Shown piece by piece: positions 1 through 8,647 of a stretch of 64,000 bases of DNA. The stretch covers positions 1 to 64,000 of the forward strand of contig JAKARB010000004.1 of NCBI GenBank assembly GCA_021819435.1, given 5' to 3'. Position 1 is the first letter of the stretch. Each line of letters starts with the position of its first letter. The translations under genes were made by a program, and so were the position numbers. The notes beneath the pieces were generated by a model, which was not told the DNA's origin, made no database searches, and saw only the letters and a program-made list of their open reading frames with translations. Source of the stretch: Pseudomonadota bacterium. GTDB taxonomy: Bacteria > Pseudomonadota > Gammaproteobacteria > Burkholderiales > Burkholderiaceae_C.

Positions 1-64
1 GCTCAACGACCAGCTTGACTGCCTCAAGCTTGAACTCTCGGCTGAACAGCCTTCTCGTTGCCAT
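1..64 (-). CDS. IS3-family transposase OrfA, N-terminus only (partial)
   Basis: Reading leftwards from an ATG at 64, the frame gives MATRRLFSREFKLEAVKLVV and then leaves the window. This is the usual beginning of the small helix-turn-helix OrfA protein of IS3-family elements, which binds the terminal repeats and is fused to OrfB by frameshifting. A strong GGAGG lies just upstream (about 71-77 on the + strand). Only 21 codons are visible, so the subgroup cannot be named. Confidence 0.75.
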   Translation of the reverse strand, partial: MATRRLFSREFKLEAVKLVVE

Positions 65-125
65 AAACCACCTCCGGTTTGACTTCACACCTTAACAAGG
101 TGTCCTTCAAACCGGCAGCAGCCCA
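1..125 (-). mobile_element. IS3-family insertion sequence, one end
   Basis: The OrfA start is preceded by about 60 bp of non-coding DNA that, read on the minus strand, begins TGGGCTGCTGCCGGTTTGAA and continues with GGACACC. Terminal TG and an internal GGACACC-like block are typical of IS3-family inverted repeats. The outer boundary is placed near 125, with a few bases of uncertainty because the other end and the target duplication lie outside the window. Confidence 0.6.
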
Positions 126-219
126 ATTGGCTGGTCTGGTGGGGCTGTGGCCACTGAACCTGTTTGTGCGGCGGGCCTACCAGGTACTGAGCCCCATGGC
201 GCCTCGTGACACGCTCTGA
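126..219 (+). pseudogene. Truncated C-terminal coding fragment next to the IS end
   Basis: Immediately outside the presumed IS end a frame reads through about 30 codons to a TGA at 217-219, with residues such as LAGLVGLWPLNLFVRRAYQV, a plausible membrane-protein tail. It has no start of its own and looks like the end of a gene interrupted by the IS. The family is not recognisable from so few residues, and a chance open stretch cannot be excluded. Confidence 0.3.
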
Positions 220-257
220 GCCTCTGCCGCTCGCAAATCCAAATCTCAAACCAAATC

Positions 258-2165
258 ATGACCATCCATCAATCGACAGGGCTTTCTCGATGGGCTGCGG
301 CATGCCTGGTCGCGCTGCCATTGAGCTGCTTCGCACAGGCGTCGCCACTGTGGGCAGAGGCTGCGCGCGCGCACCTCTATGGCATTGGTGGCGGCTATGA
401 CACCGCGCTGCAAGGCTATGTGCAAGAGGTCATGCGCCACGCGCAGGGCCCACGCATCGACATCGTCATGCTGCCAGCCGCCTTCGCCGATGACCCGGTC
501 TTGCCGGAAGACCCCGGCATCCTGGCGGATGACGTGGCCGCCCTGCAAGGCGCTTGCGAAGCCGTGCTGGCGCGTTCGCAGGCGGCTCGTGTGCGGTTTT
601 CGCAAGGCTGCAACGTGCGCTCCGCGCCGTTGTACGTGGCGGCCGATGCCCGCGATCCAAACGTGTTGGAGGCTTTGTACTCCCCTTCACTCGATGGCGT
701 TTTCTTCAATGGGGATGACCAGGGTTATGCCATGCGCATCCTGGCCAACACACCTGCTGAAGCAGCCTTGAACAGGCTGGCGGGGCGCGGTGTGGTGGTC
801 GGGGGCACCAGCGCGGGCGCGGCCATCCAGTCTCTGGTGATGAACGCGGGCTATACCGAAGCGGGTGATGCCACCACGGCCTTGCAAAAGGGCGCCATCG
901 ACATGTGGTGGCGCCAAACACCCAATCAGCGTGGCCTGATCTTTGGCAGCCAGCGCCTGGTGATCGATGAGCACGTATATTCACGCGGCCGCCTTGGCCG
1001 CATGATCAACGCCTCAGCGCAGACGGCCGAAGCCTTGGGGCAAGGCGGCTTGCTGGGCGTGGGGCTGGACTACGACACAGGCATCGCCATCGATGGCGAC
1101 CGCCAACTGCGCTCGGTCTCCGGGGTGTCGTCGGCGGTGGTGGTGGACTTGCGCACGGCCGACGCGCGCTATCGCTGGCAGGGAGAGCAACAGGCCCTGT
1201 CCGCGCGCCGCGTGCTCACGCACCTGTTGCCCCCGAGTCAGGCCATCGGTTTTGACCTTGCCCGGCGCGCCCCCCTGTTGGGCGGCATGAGACTGAACTG
1301 GTTGGGGCAGGGCCTGCCGCCCATCCGTCCGCAACTGGCCGTGAGCGATGCAGTGGCCACCTTGATGCTGTCAGGTGACATCTCGGGCGACCTGGGTGGC
1401 CCCGTCTTGCACCGCTTCACAGCCTTGGCCAAACCTGCTCCATTGTCAGAGGCTAGGCCGCCACGGGGCCTGGTGCGAGCGGGCCAGTTGTTGATCGTGG
1501 CCTCGGCTTTTGCCAGTGCCGATGACGCGCGCGCCCTGGTCAGTACATACAACCAGGCCCTGGCTGACGCCGGCTGGACGGGCAGCGCCGCACGTGTGCT
1601 GATCCAGGGGCAAGATCTGCTGGACCCCAAGCAATTTGCCTCCGCCACAGGTGTGATCTTTGTGGGTGGCGAGCAGGCGCGTCTGGCGACAGCACTGGCC
1701 GATCCTCGCCTGCGCGCATCGATCTGGCAGGCCCTTCACTCTGCCCAGGTGGTGATGTTTGAGGGCGCCATGCTCGCCGCCGTGGGCGAGCGCTTCGATG
1801 CCGTCAGCGGTGGCGACTCGCAGGACGATGCCATTGCCGCCTTCCGTGCCGACAACGCGCAAGTGCAGGCGGGTCTGGGCCTGGTGCGCGGGGCAGTGTT
1901 CGAGCCTCGCCTGCAGTTGGAGCGCCGCTGGGGCCGCCTCTATGGCATGGCCGCGCACTGCCGTGCGTGTGGCGTGTGGGGCATCAGCGAATCCTCCGCC
2001 ATCGTGATCGCCAAAGGTCAGGCCCAAGTGCTGGGCGCCAATCCGGTTGTGGCGCTCGATGCGCGCCGTGCTTTGTTCGCCACGGGTGACAACGGCGCGC
2101 TGGCCGCGTTCAACGTGCTGCTGGATGTGTACGAACCCGGCGACGTGCTGGGCCGAAGCTGGTAG
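258..2165 (+). CDS. Cyanophycinase-like exopeptidase (peptidase S51), exported, 635 aa
   Basis: Predicted serine exopeptidase that cleaves cyanophycin (multi-Arg-poly-Asp) to beta-Asp-Arg dipeptides. Residues 1-27 form a signal peptide ending CFAQA, so it should act in the periplasm or outside the cell. The N-terminal half carries the S51 hallmarks: the nucleophile motif GGTSAGAA with Ser185, a preceding FFNGDDQ segment, and DEHVYSRGRLGRM in place of the family's D-x-HF-x-R-x2-R-x2-R-(L/M) block. At 635 aa it is much longer than the usual 270-430 aa. Residues from about 400 onward look like a second S51-fold copy (IFVGGEQARLATAL resembles the first copy's NGGDQ region), but GTSAG is replaced by FEGAMLAAVG, so that half should be inactive. 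No cyanophycin synthetase gene is in the window. The ribosome site is weak, but the signal peptide fixes the start. Confidence 0.85.
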   Translation: MTIHQSTGLSRWAAACLVALPLSCFAQASPLWAEAARAHLYGIGGGYDTALQGYVQEVMRHAQGPRIDIVMLPAAFADDPVLPEDPGILADDVAALQGACEAVLARSQAARVRFSQGCNVRSAPLYVAADARDPNVLEALYSPSLDGVFFNGDDQGYAMRILANTPAEAALNRLAGRGVVVGGTSAGAAIQSLVMNAGYTEAGDATTALQKGAIDMWWRQTPNQRGLIFGSQRLVIDEHVYSRGRLGRMINASAQTAEALGQGGLLGVGLDYDTGIAIDGDRQLRSVSGVSSAVVVDLRTADARYRWQGEQQALSARRVLTHLLPPSQAIGFDLARRAPLLGGMRLNWLGQGLPPIRPQLAVSDAVATLMLSGDISGDLGGPVLHRFTALAKPAPLSEARPPRGLVRAGQLLIVASAFASADDARALVSTYNQALADAGWTGSAARVLIQGQDLLDPKQFASATGVIFVGGEQARLATALADPRLRASIWQALHSAQVVMFEGAMLAAVGERFDAVSGGDSQDDAIAAFRADNAQVQAGLGLVRGAVFEPRLQLERRWGRLYGMAAHCRACGVWGISESSAIVIAKGQAQVLGANPVVALDARRALFATGDNGALAAFNVLLDVYEPGDVLGRSW

Positions 2166-2301
2166 GCCCAAGGGCGTGCATCAATTGCTGTCGATCACTG
2201 AAGGAATTCATCATGGAGACTCAGGCCGAGCCTCTCCTTCGCCAATGAGTCTCCCAATTGGCCCCGGCTGTCAAAGGACGCCATGGGACGCCAAAACGCA
2301 A

Positions 2302-2325
2302 AAAGCCCCGTGGTGGCGGGGCTTT
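2302..2325 (-). terminator. Rho-independent terminator of tRNA-Ser
   Basis: A perfect 9-bp stem, AAAGCCCCG and CGGGGCTTT around a 6-base loop. On the minus strand it is followed by TTTTTGCGTTTT. It lies 45 bp beyond the tRNA 3' end and faces the cyanophycinase gene, so it may also insulate the convergent transcripts. Confidence 0.7.
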
Positions 2326-2369
2326 CGCGTGGTAACTCGGGTCTTTATGGGACGCTGTGATCGTGACTC

Positions 2370-2460
<91 letters not shown>

Positions 2461-2489
2461 GTGCAGCCCGCAAGTATAGCAAGGTTTGC

Positions 2490-3635
2490 TCAGTTGACCG
2501 ACACCTTCTTGCCGTCCTTGTAGGTGTAGAGCGTCATGGCCGGGTTCTTCAGCTCGCCGTTGGGCTCGAACGACACCTTGGCCGTCACGCCGCTGTAGGC
2601 CGCTTCGACGATCTTCGGGCCGTAGACCTTCGGGTCGGTCGAGTTGGCGCGCTTCATGGCGTCCACCAGCACCATGGTCGCGTCATAGGTGTAAGGCGAG
2701 TAGACCTGGAACTGCTTGGGGAACATGGCCTCGTACTTCTCGCGCCAGGCCTTGCCCTGGGGCAGTTTGTCGAGCGAGGCGCCACCCACGGCGCACACCA
2801 CGTTGCCCAGCGTGCGCGCGCCGCTGGCGAGCTTGACGAGCTGGTCGGTGCAGATGCCATCGCCGCCGAACAGGTAGGCCTTGGTCAGGCCGAGTTGCTG
2901 CATCTGGCGCAACATCGGGCCGGCCTGCGGGTCCATGCCACCAAAGAAGATGCCGTCGGGCTTCTTATTCTTGATGGCCGTGAGGATGGACATGAAGTCC
3001 ACGGCCTTGTCGTTGGTGTACTGCTGGCTCACCACTTCCATGCCCAGTTGCTGGGCCGTGCGCGCGAACACCTCGGCCACGCCCTTGCCGTAGGCCGTGC
3101 GGTCGTCGATGATCGCGACCTTCTTGAGCTTGAGCACATCACGCGCGTAGCGGGCCAGGCCGGCGCCCAGCTCGTTGTCGTTGGCCAGCAGGCGGAAGAC
3201 GTTCTTGTAGCCGAGCTGCGTCAGCTCGGGGTTGGTGGCCGAGGGCGAGACCATGGGCAGGCCGCACTGGTTGTAGACCTTGGCCGCCGGGATGGTGGTG
3301 CCCGAGTTCAGGTGCCCAACCACGCCGTTGACCTTGGCGTCGCACAGCTTTTGTGCGGCGGCCGTGCCTTGCTTGGGATCGGCGGCGTCGTCTTCGGCCA
3401 CCAGCTCGAACTTGACCTTCTTGCCGCCGATGGTCAGGCCCTCGGCGTTGAGTTCGGCCACGGCCATGCGGGCGCCGTTTTCGTTGTCACGGCCATAGTG
3501 GGCTTGCGGGCCGGAGACCGGGCCGACGTGGCCGATGCGCACCACGGTCTGGGCCTGGGCCGGCGTGGCGCAAAGTCCGGCGAAGATGAGGCCGGCAGCG
3601 GCCAGCAGCGAAGACGGGATCGGACGCAGTTTCAT
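2490..3635 (-). CDS. Branched-chain amino-acid ABC transporter substrate-binding protein (LivJ/LivK type)
   Basis: Periplasmic ligand-binding protein of a hydrophobic amino-acid ABC importer, 381 aa. The start at 3635 (MKLRPIPSSLL) was chosen because it gives a signal peptide ending PAQA and follows GAGG. The mature part begins with VVRIGHVGPVSGPQAHYGRD and has the type I periplasmic-binding fold pattern, including GVVGHLNSGTTIPAAKVY and MVSPSATNP, where the ligand backbone is normally bound. No permease or ATPase genes adjoin it, so it is an orphan subunit that must serve a transporter encoded elsewhere. The ligand (Leu/Ile/Val or another amide or amino acid) cannot be deduced. Confidence 0.93.
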   Translation of the reverse strand: MKLRPIPSSLLAAAGLIFAGLCATPAQAQTVVRIGHVGPVSGPQAHYGRDNENGARMAVAELNAEGLTIGGKKVKFELVAEDDAADPKQGTAAAQKLCDAKVNGVVGHLNSGTTIPAAKVYNQCGLPMVSPSATNPELTQLGYKNVFRLLANDNELGAGLARYARDVLKLKKVAIIDDRTAYGKGVAEVFARTAQQLGMEVVSQQYTNDKAVDFMSILTAIKNKKPDGIFFGGMDPQAGPMLRQMQQLGLTKAYLFGGDGICTDQLVKLASGARTLGNVVCAVGGASLDKLPQGKAWREKYEAMFPKQFQVYSPYTYDATMVLVDAMKRANSTDPKVYGPKIVEAAYSGVTAKVSFEPNGELKNPAMTLYTYKDGKKVSVN

Positions 3636-3743
3636 CAGGACCTCGTTGGTGTTTCGTTGGGTTGAATCGGTGAGAGCCGGGGTGGGATGCAGGGGCAGCC
3701 TGGTGGGCGAGACGAGCAGATCAAGCAATCGGCGGGCCGGTGC

Positions 3744-4193
3744 TCAGCGCTGGCGCAGCTTCGCCAGTTCTTGAGCGACGGAGCGGGCAACCACGTCTTT
3801 CAGGGTCCGGTTGAGTTCGTCTCGCAGGTCACGCGCGATGGCTTCGGTGTGGCGGGCAAGCAAGGGGGCCATGGCTTCCTTCAAGCGGAATTCGAGCATG
3901 CCGTCGATCTGCTTTTGCACGTCGGAGAGCACGCGGTGCGCAAGTTGGGCCTCGGTCACGTTCGAGGAGGCCTCCTGCGGCGCCCCGGCCGTGGGCGTGA
4001 GCTGCTGGTTTGAAGGAGGCAACGGTTCGGTCGGCAAAGGCGCCACGACTTCGGCGAGCACGGGCAAGGCATCCAGCGGCACGGGGGGCTTGGCGGCAGG
4101 CACTGCGGGCGCAGCAGGCACCTGAGGCTGCACCTCGATGACCTCTGTCAAGGTCGGCACGTGCGCTGGATGAGGGCGTGAGATGCCGTTCAT
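3744..4193 (-). CDS. Hypothetical protein, Pro/Ala-rich with C-terminal amphipathic helix
   Basis: 149 aa with no enzyme motif. The first 75 residues are rich in Pro, Ala and Val and look disordered. The rest (EAQLAHRVLSDVQKQIDGML onward) is a charged helical segment resembling small alpha-helical proteins that sit beside holC in Burkholderiales. Its ATG overlaps the holC stop codon (TGATG), so it is translationally coupled to holC. Function is unknown; the coupling suggests co-expression with pepA and holC, not necessarily a replication role. Confidence 0.75.
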   Translation of the reverse strand: MNGISRPHPAHVPTLTEVIEVQPQVPAAPAVPAAKPPVPLDALPVLAEVVAPLPTEPLPPSNQQLTPTAGAPQEASSNVTEAQLAHRVLSDVQKQIDGMLEFRLKEAMAPLLARHTEAIARDLRDELNRTLKDVVARSVAQELAKLRQR

Positions 4194-4633
4194 CAACGGG
4201 CCTCGTCCTTGACTTCGTGGGGCTGGACATCCCAGCCCTGCGCGGCGTAGGCCTTCCAACGCTGGCGGCCTTGCTGGCGGTCGTCAGGCTCGCTGGAAAC
4301 GAGGTCGAACAGGCGCTCGAAACGGTCCATTCCGGCGGGCATCTCTCGTCCGATGTTGACCAGGATGCTGCGCTCGCCCGGCGCCGAAGCTGCATCTGGC
4401 GAGAGCCAGATGGGCGTGGCGTGCAGGCGCTCGGGCAGTGGCTTGCCGGCCGCGAGCACATGGGGCAGAAACTCTTGGTCGTCGAAGGTCCAAAGCTCGC
4501 GGTCGAGGGCTTGCAAGGAGGCGAGGTCACCCGTCACGGCCACCCGCGCGCCGGCGCGGTGCGCCTTGCGCAGCAGCCTGCATGCGTAGGCCAGCTTGTT
4601 GCCGATGCCGTGGTGAAACTCGACCCTGCGCAT
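4193..4633 (-). CDS. holC: DNA polymerase III chi subunit
   Basis: Chi is part of the clamp-loader complex; it binds psi and single-strand-binding protein and links the replisome to SSB-coated DNA. The 146-aa protein starts MRRVEFHHGIGNKLAYACRL, the normal chi opening, and keeps the core LWTFDDQEFLPH and the later ILVNIG and F-R-x-F-D/E-L patterns. The pepA-holC order with the same strand is widely conserved in proteobacteria. The gap to pepA is 33 bp and the stop overlaps the next start. Confidence 0.93.
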   Translation of the reverse strand: MRRVEFHHGIGNKLAYACRLLRKAHRAGARVAVTGDLASLQALDRELWTFDDQEFLPHVLAAGKPLPERLHATPIWLSPDAASAPGERSILVNIGREMPAGMDRFERLFDLVSSEPDDRQQGRQRWKAYAAQGWDVQPHEVKDEAR

Positions 4634-4666
4634 GGAGCGTTCCCTGCCTGACCGTTGGCCTGCCGA

Positions 4667-6310
4667 TCAGGCCTTCGCCGCCGGCTTGATCGATGACTTG
4701 CGCGCCACAGCGGGCTTCACCTGCTTCTCCGGCTTCACAGACTTGCTGGCAGCCTTGGGCGCTTTCGTGGTCTTCGTGGTCTTGGCCGCAGCCCTGCCCG
4801 GCTTGGCCTCGCGCGGCGCCAGCGCATCCTTGCCCGCAGCGGCCTGGTCCAGCAGGAACTGGGTCAGCAGGCCCACGGGGCGGCCCGTGCCACCTTTGGC
4901 GCCACCCGACTTCCAGGCCGTGCCAGCGATGTCGAGGTGAGCCCAGCGGTAAGCCTGGGTGAACTTGCTGAGGAACCACGCCGCCGTGATGGAGCCGCCC
5001 TCGCGGCCGCCCACGTTGGCCAGGTCGGCGAAGTTGCTCTTGAGGCCTTCGCCGTACTCGTCGTCGAGCGGCATGCGCCAGGCGGTGTCCTGCGCGGCTT
5101 GACCAGCCTGGAGCAGCGCCGAGGCCAGTTCGTCGTCCTTCGAGAACAGGCCGCTGTGCAGGTTGCCCAGAGCGATCACGCAGGCGCCGGTCAGCGTGGC
5201 GATGTCGACCACCACGGCGGGCTTGAAGCGCTCGGCGTAGGTCAGCGCGTCACACAGGATGAGGCGGCCTTCGGCGTCGGTGTTGAGGATCTCGATGGTC
5301 TGGCCCGACATGCTGGTGACCACGTCGCCCGGCTTGGTGGCCGTGCCGCTGGGCATGTTCTCGCAAGTGGGGATGAGGCCGACGACGTTGATCTTCGGGG
5401 CCAGCAAAGCCAGGCTCTGGAAGGTGCCCAGCACGCTGGCGGCACCGCCCATGTCGAACTTCATTTCATCCATGCCCGCGCCGGGCTTGAGCGAGATGCC
5501 GCCGGTGTCGAAGGTGATGCCTTTGCCCACCAGCACAACGGGAGCCTGGCCCGCCGCGCCGCCTTCATAACGCAGCACGATGAACTTGGGCGGCTGTGCC
5601 GAGCCGTTGGTGACCGACAGGAAAGAGCCCATGCCGAGCTTTTCGAGCGCCGGGCGCTCCAGCACTTCGGCCTTGATCGACTTGCTGGACTTGGCCAGGC
5701 GGCGGGCCTCGGCGGCCAGGTGGGTGGGCGTGCAATGGTTGGCCGGGCGGTTGCCCAGTTCACGCGCCAGGGTCACGCCTTCGGCGATGCCCTGCCCTTG
5801 CTGAATGCCCGCCTTCACGGCAGCGGCTTGATCGTCGGCGCTCAGCAGGGTGACTTTCTTGAGCGCACCGGCCTTGGGGGCGCTGGGCTTGGTCAGGCGG
5901 AACACATAGGTGGCGTCGGCCACGGTCAGCACCGTGACGCGGGCGTGATCGGCATCGAGCTTGAAGCCTTCTGCGGCGGCGATGGCCACGTGGCCGGCAC
6001 CGCCGTCTTTCAACAGAGACAAGCCCTTGGCCACGGCGGCCTTGAAGGATTTGGGCTTGGCATCGGCGGCGACGGCCAGCACCAAGCGGGCGGTCTTCAC
6101 GCCACGCGGGCGATGCAGGTAGAGCGCGCGGCCGGCCTTCAGGGCCAGGTCATCGGCCTGAATGGCGTCCTGGATCAGGGCGTCGAGCACCGGATCGGCG
6201 GTCTGGCTCTGCTCGGGCGTGAGCACCAGCAGCAGCGCATCGGCGTTGACCTGAGACAGGGTCGAACCCTGGGCGACGGAAGAACGGTAGTCCATGCGGT
6301 GCAAGTCCAT
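4667..6310 (-). CDS. pepA: Leucyl aminopeptidase (cytosol aminopeptidase, M17)
   Basis: Dizinc aminopeptidase releasing N-terminal residues from peptides; PepA homologues also bind DNA in Xer recombination and carAB control. The protein (547 aa from the ATG at 6310; an in-frame ATG at 6295 is also possible) has the catalytic blocks GKGITFDTGG at 262-271 and NTDAEGR at 343-349, plus the metal-site region EMKFDMGGAA. It is longer than the usual ~500 aa because of a C-terminal tail of about 55 residues that is almost all Lys, Ala, Thr and Pro. First gene of the pepA-holC-orf operon, divergent from lptF with only 26 bp between the start codons. Confidence 0.95.
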   Translation of the reverse strand: MDLHRMDYRSSVAQGSTLSQVNADALLLVLTPEQSQTADPVLDALIQDAIQADDLALKAGRALYLHRPRGVKTARLVLAVAADAKPKSFKAAVAKGLSLLKDGGAGHVAIAAAEGFKLDADHARVTVLTVADATYVFRLTKPSAPKAGALKKVTLLSADDQAAAVKAGIQQGQGIAEGVTLARELGNRPANHCTPTHLAAEARRLAKSSKSIKAEVLERPALEKLGMGSFLSVTNGSAQPPKFIVLRYEGGAAGQAPVVLVGKGITFDTGGISLKPGAGMDEMKFDMGGAASVLGTFQSLALLAPKINVVGLIPTCENMPSGTATKPGDVVTSMSGQTIEILNTDAEGRLILCDALTYAERFKPAVVVDIATLTGACVIALGNLHSGLFSKDDELASALLQAGQAAQDTAWRMPLDDEYGEGLKSNFADLANVGGREGGSITAAWFLSKFTQAYRWAHLDIAGTAWKSGGAKGGTGRPVGLLTQFLLDQAAAGKDALAPREAKPGRAAAKTTKTTKAPKAASKSVKPEKQVKPAVARKSSIKPAAKA

Positions 6311-6336
6311 AATGCGCGGGTTGATCGATCCGTCCG

Positions 6337-7452
6337 ATGTTATTCGATTCCTCCATTCGCAGAGAACTTTGGCGCAGCTTCAGTGGCACGCTCGTGGTGT
6401 TGCTGACCGTGCTGCTGACCATGGTGCTCATCCGCATCCTCAGCCAGGCCACCAAGGGCAACCTCGCGCCCACCGACGTGGGCCTGGTGCTGAGCTACAC
6501 CATCATCGGCCAGCTGCCGATCTTGCTGGCGCTGGCGCTGTTCGTCTCCGTGGTGGCGGTGCTCAGCCGCATCTGGCGCGACAGCGAGATGGTGGTCTGG
6601 CAGTCCAGCGGCGCGCGCCAGTTCCACTTCATCAAGCCCCTGTTGCGCATGGCCTGGCCAGTGCTGGTGATGGTGGCGCTGGCCTCGCTGGTGGCACGGC
6701 CTTGGGCGCAGAACCAGACGCAGATCCTCAAGGTGCGTTATGAGCAGCGCTCCGACATGGCGCGGGTGGCGCCCGGGCAGTTCCAGGTGTCGGCCGATGG
6801 CAAGCGCGTGTTCTTCATCGACAGCCACAGCGAGGGCCTGACTTCGGGCCGCAATGTTTTCATGGTGAACACAGATGGCGCCCAGGAGGCAGTCGTCACC
6901 GCGCGGCAGGGGCAGATCGAAGTGGTGGATGGGCAACGCTTCCTGGTGCTCAGCCAGGGCGAGCGCACCCAAACCGACTTGAGCACGGGAGAAAAGGCCC
7001 TCTCGCGCTTCGAGACCGCGCGCATCCGCGTGGGCGAAAAAATCACCCCGCCCGATGTGGCGCCCGATCTGCGCTCGATGTCGACCCCGGCGCTGGCCTT
7101 GCTGCGCAGCGCCCGGGCACAAGGCGAGATGGTCTGGCGCGTGGGCCTGATCTGGGCGGCCTTCAACATGGTGCTGGCCGGCCTGAGCCTGGCGGCTGGC
7201 AACACGCGGCGCAACAGCAACTGGAACCTCGTCTACGCCTTGCTGGTCTTCATCGTCTACTTCAACCTGCTGAGCCTGAGCCAGAACTGGGTGGCGCGCC
7301 AGCGCATGGACGCGGTCACGGCGCTGCTGGTGGTGCACGGCACCTTGACACTGGCTTGCCTGGCGGTGATCTGGTGGCGTGATGGGGGCTGGTCGATGTG
7401 GAGCCGGCGCGGCGCGGCGGCGCCGACCGCATCAGGCGAGGGCCAGGCATGA
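6337..7452 (+). CDS. lptF: LPS export ABC transporter permease LptF
   Basis: Inner-membrane half-permease of the LptB2FG machine that extracts lipopolysaccharide and drives it across the periplasm. The 371-aa protein has the family layout: membrane helices near the N-terminus (TLVVLLTVLLTMVLIRIL and the next two), a periplasmic beta-jellyroll region about residues 135-250, then three C-terminal helices (VGLIWAAFNMVLAGLSLAAG and following). MLFDSSIRRELWRSF is the usual Burkholderiales N-terminus. It overlaps lptG by ATGA and is divergent from pepA, as in many proteobacteria. Confidence 0.95.
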   Translation: MLFDSSIRRELWRSFSGTLVVLLTVLLTMVLIRILSQATKGNLAPTDVGLVLSYTIIGQLPILLALALFVSVVAVLSRIWRDSEMVVWQSSGARQFHFIKPLLRMAWPVLVMVALASLVARPWAQNQTQILKVRYEQRSDMARVAPGQFQVSADGKRVFFIDSHSEGLTSGRNVFMVNTDGAQEAVVTARQGQIEVVDGQRFLVLSQGERTQTDLSTGEKALSRFETARIRVGEKITPPDVAPDLRSMSTPALALLRSARAQGEMVWRVGLIWAAFNMVLAGLSLAAGNTRRNSNWNLVYALLVFIVYFNLLSLSQNWVARQRMDAVTALLVVHGTLTLACLAVIWWRDGGWSMWSRRGAAAPTASGEGQA

Positions 7453-8615
7453 AGACCGTTCGCCGCCTCATCTTCCGTGCCGTGGCCTGGCGCACCCTGC
7501 TGGTCGCGCTGGCTTTTTCCGGGCTGGCTTTCTTCATCGACTTCGTCGAGGTCTCGGATGACATCGGGCAAAACGGCTACACGCTGGCGGACGCCTTCGT
7601 CACCTGCCTGCTGATGCTGGTGCGACACGTGCATGACCTGATGCCCATCGCGGTGCTGATCGGCGGCATCCTGGCGCTGGCACGCATGGCGCAGACATCG
7701 GAGTTCACCATCTTGCGCACCGGAGGCCTGAGCCCGGCGCGGGCCTTGCATCTGCTCGCGCTGTTCGGCCTGATGGCAGCCGTGCTGGTGGCCGTCATCG
7801 GCAACTGGCTGGTGCCCATCGCAGAGCAGCAACTCACCCGCCAGCGCGCCACCTTCAGCACCGATCAGCAGGTCATGCTCGGACGGGCGGGCACCTGGCT
7901 GCGCGAAAAACGCGAGGTGCCGGGCCAAGGCACACACACCTTCACCGTCAACGTGGGCAGCGCCATCAACGAAGGCGAGTTCGGCCAGGTGCGCATCTTC
8001 GAGTTCGACGCCAATGGGCAGCTCAAGCGCCGCTTGGCGGCCGCAACGGCCCGCGTGGTCCCCAACCCCGCGCCAGGTGTTGGCGATGGTTCGATCTGGC
8101 AGTTGCGCGACGTGATCGACACGCGTTGGCTCTCGCACGAGCGGCTCACGCAGGACGCAGCACTGGGCGGCATCAAGGTCATCGACGAACGCCGGCACGA
8201 CAGCATGGATTGGGCCAGCAGCCTCACCCCGGTCGTGGTGACGGCCTCGGTGCTGCCGCCCGAGAGCATGTCGGTGCTGGCGCTGTGGCGTTACACCCGC
8301 CACCTCGACCTGAACGCGCAGGCGGCCCAGCGTTATGAGATGCAGTTCTGGAAGAAATCGGTCTACCCCTTCGTCTGCTTCGTGATGGTCGCCCTGGCCC
8401 TGCCCTTTGCCTACCTGCATGCGCGCAGCGGCGGCATGAACCTGAAGATCTTCGGCGGCATCATGCTGGGCATCAGCTTCATCCTGGTCAACCACATCGC
8501 CAGCCACCTCGGCCAGTTGCAGGATTGGCAGCCCTGGCTGGCTGCGGTGGCGCCCAGCCTGCTCTACACACTGCTGTCGATGAGCGTGTTCACCTGGCTG
8601 GTGCGCAGGCAATGA
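7449..8615 (+). CDS. lptG: LPS export ABC transporter permease LptG
   Basis: Partner half-permease of LptF in the LptB2FG lipopolysaccharide exporter. The start at 7449 (MKTVRRLIFRAV, 388 aa) overlaps the lptF stop, giving the usual ATGA coupling. Six membrane segments can be seen in two groups, with the periplasmic domain between (about residues 115-290, including KRRLAAATARV). The YPFVCFVMVALALPFAYLHA helix and GMNLKIFGGIMLGISF near the C-terminus are characteristic of LptG. LptB, LptC and LptA are not in the window. Confidence 0.95.
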   Translation: MKTVRRLIFRAVAWRTLLVALAFSGLAFFIDFVEVSDDIGQNGYTLADAFVTCLLMLVRHVHDLMPIAVLIGGILALARMAQTSEFTILRTGGLSPARALHLLALFGLMAAVLVAVIGNWLVPIAEQQLTRQRATFSTDQQVMLGRAGTWLREKREVPGQGTHTFTVNVGSAINEGEFGQVRIFEFDANGQLKRRLAAATARVVPNPAPGVGDGSIWQLRDVIDTRWLSHERLTQDAALGGIKVIDERRHDSMDWASSLTPVVVTASVLPPESMSVLALWRYTRHLDLNAQAAQRYEMQFWKKSVYPFVCFVMVALALPFAYLHARSGGMNLKIFGGIMLGISFILVNHIASHLGQLQDWQPWLAAVAPSLLYTLLSMSVFTWLVRRQ

Positions 8616-8647
8616 CCGCAACCGCGCCTTGAACGGAGCTTTGAGAC

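Noticed and set aside
4937-6406. A + strand open frame of 489 codons
   Set aside because: Antisense shadow of pepA.
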